This document shows positions 53,885 to 64,000 of a stretch of 64,000 bases of DNA, piece by piece. Origin of the DNA: Haloechinothrix alba (GTDB lineage: Bacteria > Actinomycetota > Actinomycetes > Mycobacteriales > Pseudonocardiaceae); NCBI RefSeq assembly GCF_900188115.1, contig NZ_FZNW01000012.1:116565-180564 (forward strand). The letters are read 5' to 3'. The position numbers and the translations under genes are program-made. The notes under the pieces were generated by a model, which was given only the letters and a program-made list of their open reading frames with translations, ran no database searches and was not told where the DNA came from. The stretch's first letter is position 1. Each line of letters opens with the position of its first letter.

Positions 53885-53928
53885 GACCTGCGGGACAAAT
53901 CAGTTGCACGTCCGTACCAGAATGCGTT

Positions 53929-55149
53929 GTGATGGTCCGCATGCCGCTGCGGGACTACCGTCGCATGTTCGCCTACCGCCAGGTGCCGACGGCGATGCTG
54001 CTCACCTTCCTCGCCCGTGTCCCCATGACCGCCATGGGGCTCACCCTCACCCTGCACATCGTCAGCGCACTGGGCATGGGGTACGGGGCTGCCGGGCTTG
54101 TGGGGATGATGACCACGGTCGGAACCGCCGCCGCAGCTCCGTTCATCGGCAGGATGCTCGACCGGAACGGCCTGCGCCCGGTGATCGCCACCTGCACGGC
54201 CGCCTCGGCCACCTACTGGATCAGCGCTGCGCACCTGACGTACCCGTTGTTGCTGATCCTCGCGCTTCCCGCGGGGATGCTGGCCGTGCCGGCCAGCCCG
54301 GTCATGCGCCAGATCCTCGCCGCGATCGTGCCGGCCCGGCTGCAGCGCACAGCCTACTCACTGGACTCCATCTTCATCGAGCTCTCGTTCATGCTCGGGC
54401 CTGCCACCGGGATCCTGCTGACGACCCAGCTGTCCAGCACGATCGCCCTCACCGCCATCGGTGCCTGCTTCGGTGTCGCCGGTACCGCGCTGTACCTGGT
54501 CAACCCCCCGATCCGCACAGCGGGCACCACACACCTTCGAAAGGGCGAACGTCCGCCGCTACGCGACTGGCTCACCCCCGGGCTCGCCAGGGCACTGATA
54601 CTGGCGAGTGGGGCGCTGTTCGTCCTCGTCGGGACCGAGCTCGCCGCGCTCGCGATGCTGCGCGAGCACGACCAGGTCGAGTGGACCAGCGCCGTCATCG
54701 TCGTGATGTGCCTCGCCTCGCTGGCAGGCGGTCTGACGCACGGAGCGGTGCACAGATCGCTGTCCCAGCCGACGCTCATGATCCTGCTCGCCGCCCTCGT
54801 CGTGCCGGTCGGCCTGGCAGGCGACCCGTGGTGGCTACTCGCACTTGCGCTCATCCCGACCAACCTGATGTGCGCGCCGACATTGGCCGCCGGCGCGGAG
54901 GCGATCAGCCATCTCGCCCCGGCCAAGGTACGCGGGGAGGCGATGGGGATGCTCGACAGCGCCACCCGCCTCGGGCTCGCGATCGGCTCGCCCGCCGTCG
55001 GCTTCGTGATGGACCATTCCTCGGCGGCGTGGGGGTTCGCTGCCGCGGGCCTCGGCGGCCTGTTCATCGCGGCCGCCGCCGTGACCACCGGCAACCTGAA
55101 ACCGTCCACTCGGGACAGGAAAGGCGAGCCGGTCGGTTCAGCAGCGTGA
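53929..55149 (+). CDS. MFS transporter, 12-TMS type
   Basis: A 406-residue transporter with about 12 predicted helices. The motif-A-like loop PFIGRMLDRNGLRPV lies between helices 2 and 3, and the central loop HLRKGERPPLRDWL separates two six-helix halves. It resembles actinobacterial MFS exporters of unknown substrate. GTG 53929, ATG 53932 and ATG 53941 are all possible starts. No clear ribosome site is seen, so a leaderless transcript is possible. Confidence 0.88.
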   Translation: MMVRMPLRDYRRMFAYRQVPTAMLLTFLARVPMTAMGLTLTLHIVSALGMGYGAAGLVGMMTTVGTAAAAPFIGRMLDRNGLRPVIATCTAASATYWISAAHLTYPLLLILALPAGMLAVPASPVMRQILAAIVPARLQRTAYSLDSIFIELSFMLGPATGILLTTQLSSTIALTAIGACFGVAGTALYLVNPPIRTAGTTHLRKGERPPLRDWLTPGLARALILASGALFVLVGTELAALAMLREHDQVEWTSAVIVVMCLASLAGGLTHGAVHRSLSQPTLMILLAALVVPVGLAGDPWWLLALALIPTNLMCAPTLAAGAEAISHLAPAKVRGEAMGMLDSATRLGLAIGSPAVGFVMDHSSAAWGFAAAGLGGLFIAAAAVTTGNLKPSTRDRKGEPVGSAA

Positions 55150-55295
55150 ACGGCTCCGCACAGCCGAACTCGCCCCTGTGCGACGGGGCGTAGCCGTTCA
55201 GCGCGCGCACCGGGCAATCCGGCCACGTGGTGGCGGAGCGGGACGCCGACCCGCTGCGGTCGCCGCGCGGGCAACCGAGTTGCGCCGAGGCGCCG

Positions 55296-57601
<2,306 letters not shown>

Positions 57602-57752
57602 AGCGCGTCACCCTCCTCGCTGCGCCTCACCCCGTTCGGGCTAGCGCCGTTACATGCTTGGAAACCAGGGTACAGATGCGTCACCCCCTGTACGGCATAC
57701 CGTGTGGCAACCGCCACGCGAAACCGCCCGATGCGGCGCATAGTCTGATCGC

Positions 57753-58409
57753 ATGCCCGCACCGCTCGACAAACCGGCCACGACCAGCGTTCCCGTGCAC
57801 GAGCTGATCGCCGCGCGGTGGAGTCCCCGGGCGTTCGACCCGGACGCGACCGTCTCCGACAGCCGGCTGCGCGCGCTGCTGGAAGCCGCGCGCTGGGCAC
57901 CGTCGTTCGGCAACACCCAGCCAACCCGCTACCTGGTCGGACGCAGAGGCGACACGGTGCACGCCAAGATCCTCGCCGCACTCACCGAACGCAACCGGGG
58001 CTGGGCTTGTCGCGCGTCCGCACTCCTGCTGGTCGTGACGGTGACCGAGAACGCGAAAGGCACCGTCCCGTACGCCACCTACAGTGCGGGTCTGGCCACC
58101 GAGAACCTCGTGCTGCAGGCCGCCGCGAGCGGGCTCGCTGCCCACCAGATGGCCGGGTTCGACGCCGAGGCCGCGCGCCGCGACTTCGCCCTTCCGGACT
58201 ACGCCGAGCCCCTGGTCGCTCTCGCCGTCGGCGTGCAGGCGGACCCGGAGGTTCTCGGGGACGCGGACCTCGCCGAGCGTGAGCAGGCGCCGCGCAGGCG
58301 CATCACTCTCGACGAGCTCGCGTTCGGCGAGTGGGACACCCCGGCTTTCCGGGACACTCCCTGGCCCGCTTGTATTGACAGCCAGTCCTGGAGCGTGCAC
58401 TACGCGTAG
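57753..58409 (+). CDS. Nitroreductase-family FMN oxidoreductase
   Basis: A 218-residue nitroreductase-fold protein: ARWSPRAFDPDATVSDSRL (N-terminal FMN-phosphate contacts), ARWAPSFGNTQPTRYLV, and GLATENLVLQAAASGLAAHQ for the dimer helix. These enzymes reduce nitro-aromatics, quinones or flavins with NAD(P)H. The first ATG (57753) is used. It is divergent from ask. The promoter gap of 151 bases contains nothing recognised. Confidence 0.93.
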   Translation: MPAPLDKPATTSVPVHELIAARWSPRAFDPDATVSDSRLRALLEAARWAPSFGNTQPTRYLVGRRGDTVHAKILAALTERNRGWACRASALLLVVTVTENAKGTVPYATYSAGLATENLVLQAAASGLAAHQMAGFDAEAARRDFALPDYAEPLVALAVGVQADPEVLGDADLAEREQAPRRRITLDELAFGEWDTPAFRDTPWPACIDSQSWSVHYA

Positions 58410-58521
58410 CCACCGCAAGGTTTCAGATCTGTGCGGCTGATTGTTCAGATGAGTGCGTGGGGGCACATATAGCTGGGCTTTGCGCCCTATGCGGCGGCGA
58501 AAACCGAACTGGGGATCAATC

Positions 58522-59091
58522 ATGCGCGTGATACGTTGGCATAAGCGATGGTGCACGGTCCTTGGGTCGACTGTCGTACTGGTGGGCGTTATCGCCTCGT
58601 CAGCGGCGGCTACGGAATCTTCTAGCGCGCCTGGCGCTGGGGAGCAGGCCACAGGCACGCGTGTCGAACTGGCTTCCACAGCTGTTCCTGGGATCGATCC
58701 AGAAATCGAGGACCAACAGGCGAGTGTCCAACCGGACTCAGACGCGCAGCCGGCCTGGTGGTGCACCCCCGACACTCGCAGCGACAATCCGCATGTCACC
58801 CGTGGCGACGTGTCCGGGCACGGGTGGTGGTTCAAGGGCGACTGCTCCAACAACCGAGCGGTCGTCACGGTCTGCCTGCAGCAGTATTACACCGACGGCA
58901 CGCACCGGACGAAGGAATGCAACGACCGGACGATAGCTCCGGGCAGTAGTCGGCGTGCGAACGCACGGACAGCTTGCACCGGTCGTGCCCTCACGACGTG
59001 GCGTAACGTTGTAGACGTCGATGTGGTTGGCGAGGCCGATGCTGCCGAACAGGATGCCAAGTACGAGAACATCTCGTGCAGAGTCGATTGA
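58522..59091 (+). CDS. Secreted cysteine-rich protein, unknown
   Basis: A 189-residue exported protein. A signal peptide (RVIRWHKRWCTVLGSTVVLV, cleavage near SAAATES) is followed by a linker of about 60 residues. A compact domain with six cysteines follows (AWWCTPDT, FKGDCSNN, VTVCLQQYY, KECNDR, RTACTG, ISCRVD), probably three disulfides. Codon use is clearly less GC3-biased than the neighbours, suggesting recent acquisition. ATG at 58522 has GGGGA upstream. No family is recognised. The adjacent gene overlaps its 3' end. Confidence 0.75.
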   Translation: MRVIRWHKRWCTVLGSTVVLVGVIASSAAATESSSAPGAGEQATGTRVELASTAVPGIDPEIEDQQASVQPDSDAQPAWWCTPDTRSDNPHVTRGDVSGHGWWFKGDCSNNRAVVTVCLQQYYTDGTHRTKECNDRTIAPGSSRRANARTACTGRALTTWRNVVDVDVVGEADAAEQDAKYENISCRVD

Positions 59092-60002
59092 GAGTCGAGT
59101 TGCGTGACAACGAATCGTACAGCTGGCGGCAGGAAGCTGTACCAGGACTCGCTCCCGGAAGTCGCGCAAGCCCCGAGGGGGTCATGCTTGCAGCCCTGTA
59201 TGGGCAGCTGACACCACATCCACGGCGCGAGTCGGCCTCCGCCCAAGAGGACGCCTACAGCCTCTTCTACCAGCGGTCTCTGGCAATGGGGTGGATCACC
59301 GACGTCGGCCAGCGTGTCACCGGTCGCGGGAAACACCGAGAGGTTGCCGACGTCGGTTCTCCCGGCCTCTGGAGTATGCACGAAGCTGGCCAGGACAGCC
59401 CGGGAACCGCCCCGGGGTTGTCGCTGGCCGCGTGGTTCCAGGTGGGAGTCGACACGGTGCCTCCTGCCGACAGGCCGTTACCGGTGCATCCGTTCCTGTG
59501 CTGCATCCGGGATGTGATGTCGCGACTGGGCACTCTGCGACTGCAGGCGTTGCAGGTACTACTACCCATGCAATACCTCGGTGGCTCGACGCGGAAGCCT
59601 GCGCTGGTTCCCTCGCTGCCCACCGCCGATTGGTTCGCCACCTGTGACCACGTGTCACGAACCCCGATACGGATCACGTTGGACAGCGGACAGGACCGCG
59701 GCATCCCGTCGGCAGCGCCCGAGATGCACAGCTGGATGCTCCGGTGGGACCAGGACACCTTCACCTGCGAGTCGTACTCTGTGACGGGCCACGATCCGCT
59801 GGCCGAATCCTTCCCGTACGGGGACGGCGTTTGGCCCGGCCCGCCGCTCAACCGGGCCACCTTCCGCGGCACGCTCGCCGAGTGGTCCCTGGACGCGCTT
59901 GGCTGGCTGGGCGGCTTTCTCGCTGAGGCCAGTACCCGACACGCCATCACGACCCCCGTGCTGCTCACGGTCAGCCGCGCCGACGAGGCCGCCTCCGGCT
60001 AG
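59076..60002 (+). CDS. Hypothetical protein, unknown family
   Basis: A 308-residue frame beginning with GTG at 59076, overlapping the previous stop by 16 bases. It starts MQSRLRVELRDNESYSWRQE. It has many Trp, Pro and Cys residues, no membrane segments and no recognised motif. The repeating pattern of hydrophobic segments (RPLPVHPFLCCIRDVMSRLG, LRLQALQVLLPMQYLGG, DALGWLGGFLAEAS) looks like a folded domain of an uncharacterised actinobacterial family. Moderate GC3 bias across the length supports real coding, but the start is uncertain. It may form a pair with the secreted protein upstream. Confidence 0.6.
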   Translation: MQSRLRVELRDNESYSWRQEAVPGLAPGSRASPEGVMLAALYGQLTPHPRRESASAQEDAYSLFYQRSLAMGWITDVGQRVTGRGKHREVADVGSPGLWSMHEAGQDSPGTAPGLSLAAWFQVGVDTVPPADRPLPVHPFLCCIRDVMSRLGTLRLQALQVLLPMQYLGGSTRKPALVPSLPTADWFATCDHVSRTPIRITLDSGQDRGIPSAAPEMHSWMLRWDQDTFTCESYSVTGHDPLAESFPYGDGVWPGPPLNRATFRGTLAEWSLDALGWLGGFLAEASTRHAITTPVLLTVSRADEAASG

Positions 60003-60174
60003 GTGTGATGTCCGGCCTTTTCGGTCGACAACCGCCGGGCCGACAGCCCGGGTCTCCGCAGGAGCGAACCGGTGCCGCACACCACCGTCGTGCCCGTGCC
60101 CACCGTGCACGGTTTGCCGTCCTCGGCATCGCAACCGGGAGGTAACCGCTCCGCAAAGATCCAGCCGGCACTCC

Positions 60175-60606
60175 CTAGACCTGGGCGCCACCGAGCCTGC
60201 GGATGATCGAGGCACCGACCGAGGAGATCACCAGCCAGAACAGCGCCGCGAGGCCGAAGTTGACGAGCACCTCGGTGTTGCGCTCGTCGAAGGTGAACAT
60301 GTCCTCGAACCCGAGCGTCAGCGAGGGTGCGATATCGGTGACGAAGTCGACGATCGAGTTGTCCGGGTTCGTATCGGCCAGGGTGAAAACGACATGCAGC
60401 ACGAGCAGCACTGCGAAGATCAACCCCACCCAACGGACGACACCCGCGAGTACGCCTACGAACTGGTCCTTGACAGCCCGCCAGTCGACGGCAGGCGCCC
60501 GTCGCGCACGCGAGCGGCCCCGCTCGCTGTCGGACGCCCCGCCTGCCCGCGGCACGGCAGGAGTTTCGTCGTTATTGGGCGGTTCGTCCTTTGCGTGGTC
60601 TGACAT
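60175..60606 (-). CDS. Small two-helix membrane protein
   Basis: A 143-residue protein. A charged, disordered N-terminus (about 1-45) precedes two predicted membrane helices (about 55-78 and 112-133), with the acidic segment DTNPDNSIVDFVTDIAPSL between them, probably outside. It resembles conserved actinobacterial membrane proteins found near leuA and ask. Function is unknown. It is divergent from leuA with the leader-attenuator region between. Confidence 0.75.
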   Translation of the reverse strand: MSDHAKDEPPNNDETPAVPRAGGASDSERGRSRARRAPAVDWRAVKDQFVGVLAGVVRWVGLIFAVLLVLHVVFTLADTNPDNSIVDFVTDIAPSLTLGFEDMFTFDERNTEVLVNFGLAALFWLVISSVGASIIRRLGGAQV

Positions 60607-60730
60607 AGGGAAAGTTTGTCATGTTGATCGACGTGACGCTACTGGCACGTAGCATTGTCGCGTCCCCGATCGCCCTCCGGGGTGCGGCCCGGCTGGTCGT
60701 CGTTCGGCCGCACGGGTTACCCTTGAAGCA

Positions 60731-60758
60731 ATGGCGTTCGTTCTCCTGCTTCGCTGCC

Positions 60759-60772
<14 letters not shown>
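60731..60772 (+). CDS. leuL: leuA leader peptide with three consecutive Leu codons
   Basis: A 13-residue frame MAFVLLLRCRDGA (ATG 60731, TGA 60770-60772) contains CTC-CTG-CTT in a row, 84 bases before the leuA start. Consecutive Leu codons in a tiny frame ahead of leuA are the hallmark of ribosome-mediated leucine attenuation. The stop region itself forms part of an RNA stem (see next entry). The ribosome site is weak (GAAG). A 78-codon frame in another phase at the same place is rejected. Confidence 0.72.
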
Positions 60773-62644
<1,872 letters not shown>

Positions 62645-62695
62645 CGCTGAATGACGCTTTCAGTCCCTCTGGTGGACTGAAAGCGTCATTCAGCG
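62645..62695. repeat. Perfect 22-bp palindrome after leuA (TGAATGACG family, copy 1)
   Basis: Arms 62645-62666 and 62674-62695 are perfectly complementary with a 7-base loop. It starts directly after the leuA stop and ends 12 bases before the stop of the convergent gene, so it acts as a two-way terminator. The same core, TGAATGACGCTTTC, recurs at 63829-63843 and in related form at 63860-63880. Confidence 0.9.
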
Positions 62696-62707
62696 CAACC
62701 CCGTGGG

Positions 62708-63775
62708 CTAGGGGAGGGCGGCGTATACCTGCGGGATGGCGTCGCTGACCTCCGTGGAGAAGCCGGTGAACGGTGTGGCCCGCACGGTTCGCTTCGCACC
62801 CGTGCCGGTGTGTTTCCAGGTGCCGACGACGCGGCCGTCACTGACAACGGTCGACCGGAACATCCCGTTGCCACCCGGCACGATGTGGTCGGCGAACTCC
62901 GCGGGAACCGCCGCGCGGCGATCCTGGTAGCCGAGGATGAACTCGTCGAAGCCGGGTAGCAGGTGGACCCCTGCTACGCGCTCCCGGTAGCGTTCCAGCA
63001 GCTCGGGAGTGCGCGGGTCCATCAGGTACTCGGCACCGTCGAGCTCCAAGGTGGCCAGCTCCGGCCTGGCGGAGGCGACACCGGCACGGACATCGGTGAT
63101 GGTCAGGCCTGCCCAGCGGGCGAGATCCCTGTGTGTGGCTGGGCCATGGCTCCTGAAGTAGCGCAAGGCGAGCTCAGCGAGGGCTTCGGAGCGTTCCAGC
63201 TGCCGCCCGCGCGGGATCCACTCGTCGAGCAGCACGATCCGCTGCTCGCCGTCGACCACCGGCCCGAAGCACAACGTCCCGGTCTGCGCCAGATGCCTGA
63301 TCAGATGATTGCCGCGTTGACCGGCCACCGACACCCCGGCATCCTCCCAAGCCGCTTGCAGCTCGGCCCGTCGCAGCTGCCTGCCTCCCGAGAGAACCCG
63401 CACCGCGACCGCCCGGGCGCTCTCCAGGGTCGCTTCGTCCAGGTCGAGCCGCGCACGGCGACTGGCCGCCCCGGCCACCGCACGCGTGGCGGCCACCTGC
63501 AGCAACCAGGGAAGGTCCTCCGCAGCGACCAGGTGCAGCGTCCCGCGCATGGGCCAGGAGCGCACGACCTCGCCCGCGTTCATCGCCTCCTCGACCTTCG
63601 CCCGGCTGCCGTTCTCGGTACGCAACGCCACGGAGGTCAACGCACCCGGGTAGTCCTGGCCCTGCACGGCGGTCAGCCAGCGGACAGTGTCGGCAGCGGT
63701 GTCGTGCCCGTGCCCGCACAACCGCTGCGCCACAAGCCGCAGCTGCGCGATCTCGCCTTCCCCGGTACCTGCCAT
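62708..63775 (-). CDS. Winged-helix DNA-binding protein, AlkZ/YcaQ-like (HTH_42)
   Basis: A 355-residue protein of the HTH_42/AlkZ family, which includes DNA glycosylases that unhook interstrand crosslinks. An N-terminal QGQDYPGAL motif matches the catalytic QxQ/QxD region (about residues 38-46). SWPMRGTLHLVAAEDLPWLL and the late LPGFDEFILGYQDR and DGRVVGTWK segments are family hallmarks. ATG at 63773-63775 has GAGGAGG upstream. A 12-residue longer start is rejected. Crosslink repair versus antibiotic self-resistance cannot be told apart here. Confidence 0.88.
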   Translation of the reverse strand: MAGTGEGEIAQLRLVAQRLCGHGHDTAADTVRWLTAVQGQDYPGALTSVALRTENGSRAKVEEAMNAGEVVRSWPMRGTLHLVAAEDLPWLLQVAATRAVAGAASRRARLDLDEATLESARAVAVRVLSGGRQLRRAELQAAWEDAGVSVAGQRGNHLIRHLAQTGTLCFGPVVDGEQRIVLLDEWIPRGRQLERSEALAELALRYFRSHGPATHRDLARWAGLTITDVRAGVASARPELATLELDGAEYLMDPRTPELLERYRERVAGVHLLPGFDEFILGYQDRRAAVPAEFADHIVPGGNGMFRSTVVSDGRVVGTWKHTGTGAKRTVRATPFTGFSTEVSDAIPQVYAALP

Positions 63776-63823
63776 CAGCCCTCCTCGAACGACCACATCG
63801 TATCCCCGCATCCCGACAAGCTG

Positions 63824-63910
63824 GTCCCCTGAATGACGCTTTCCGTCCGCGCGGCGCGCTGAATGACGATTTCAGCGCACCAGCGGGACTGAAAGCGTCA
63901 TTCAGGGGAC
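63824..63910. repeat. Nested palindrome (TGAATGACG family, copy 2)
   Basis: Outer arms (63824-63848 with 63885-63910) pair nearly perfectly: GTCCCCTGAATGACGCTTTC matches the right side, with one mismatch near the inside. The loop contains a second, smaller copy, CGCTGAATGACGATTTCAGC at 63858-63877, itself palindromic. It lies just upstream of the winged-helix gene and just beyond the stop of the clipped gene at the right edge. Confidence 0.85.
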
Positions 63911-63913
63911 TCC

Positions 63914-64000
63914 TCAGGTTTGTGTGGGGAGTGTGATGGTGATGCCTCCGGCGCAGAGGTAGATCATGGCGATGAGGGCGGTGGGGCTGTGGTGGCCGTA
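63914..64000 (-). CDS. Partial gene, C-terminal 28 residues, unknown
   Basis: A minus-strand frame enters from the right edge and ends at TGA (63914-63916) just beside the nested palindrome. The 28 residues end IYLCAGGITITLPTQT and begin YGHHSPTALIAM. The segment is hydrophobic and could be a final membrane helix or the end of a transposase-like protein. It is too short to identify. Confidence 0.5.
   Translation of the reverse strand, partial: YGHHSPTALIAMIYLCAGGITITLPTQT

Noticed and set aside
53770..54234. A 154-codon minus-strand frame over the start of the third MFS gene
   Set aside because: It is antisense to MFS coding sequence with shadow composition. The 49-residue frame in another phase has much better bias.

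Overview
The window is high-GC actinobacterial DNA, most likely from a Pseudonocardiales-type filamentous actinomycete. Supporting signs are pervasive G/C third codon positions, frequent GTG starts, 4-nt start/stop overlaps (ATGA, GTGA), WhiB- and Crp-type regulators, Tat-exported redox proteins and a DtxR/IdeR-type iron box. I could run no database search, so all names rest on motifs, length and gene order read by eye.

Left block, 1-28.4 kb, is a housekeeping backbone. Its order matches the Mycobacterium tuberculosis acs-ponA2 neighbourhood as I know it: acs, a holin-type membrane protein, an EphE-like hydrolase, marP, a CoA-type NUDIX hydrolase, a TlpA-like thioredoxin, nth, crp, a metallo-beta-lactamase protein, a second NUDIX protein, ridA, a DUF4177 protein, two Get3/ArsA-like ATPases, whiB4, ponA2 and a metallophosphoesterase. 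Insertions into that order are a six-gene Mrp Na+/H+ antiporter operon with a fused MrpAB subunit, a fatty-acid desaturase and a secreted lipase. A tRNA-Pro(CGG) with its own terminator and an S9 peptidase follow.

The stretch 28.4-30.8 kb holds a DUF2470 gene behind an iron box and a VKOR/DsbA disulfide pair. The stretch 31.2-38.4 kb is the most unusual part. Five tightly packed minus-strand genes encode an SCP2-like protein, a frameshifted acyl-CoA dehydrogenase, a candidate GNAT/LuxI-fold acyltransferase, an E1/ThiF-like adenylating enzyme and an AsnO/VioC-type Fe(II)/2-oxoglutarate oxygenase. HxlR and MarR regulators and an MFS exporter flank them. The set looks like a small specialised-metabolite or lipo-amino-acid cluster, and I cannot match it to a described pathway.

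The stretch 38.5-55.2 kb is accessory metabolism and transport: a second MFS exporter divergent from a 1098-residue AAA signalling ATPase, two FMN reductases, a Tat-linked ThuA/GMC-oxidoreductase/small-subunit operon, an Ohr-like protein without its peroxidatic cysteine, two alpha/beta hydrolases, a DUF2797 protein, a secreted acidic protein, a 49-residue gene and a third MFS protein.

The stretch 55.3-64 kb returns to conserved metabolism: ask-asd, with an internal Ask beta start, and leuA behind a leader peptide with three consecutive Leu codons. Between them lie a nitroreductase, a secreted cysteine-rich protein, an unknown protein and a small membrane protein. A winged-helix (AlkZ/YcaQ-like) gene and a clipped gene end the window. 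Two dispersed palindromic repeat families, a 57-nt element in three copies and a TGAATGACG-core element in two, sit at 3' ends of genes.
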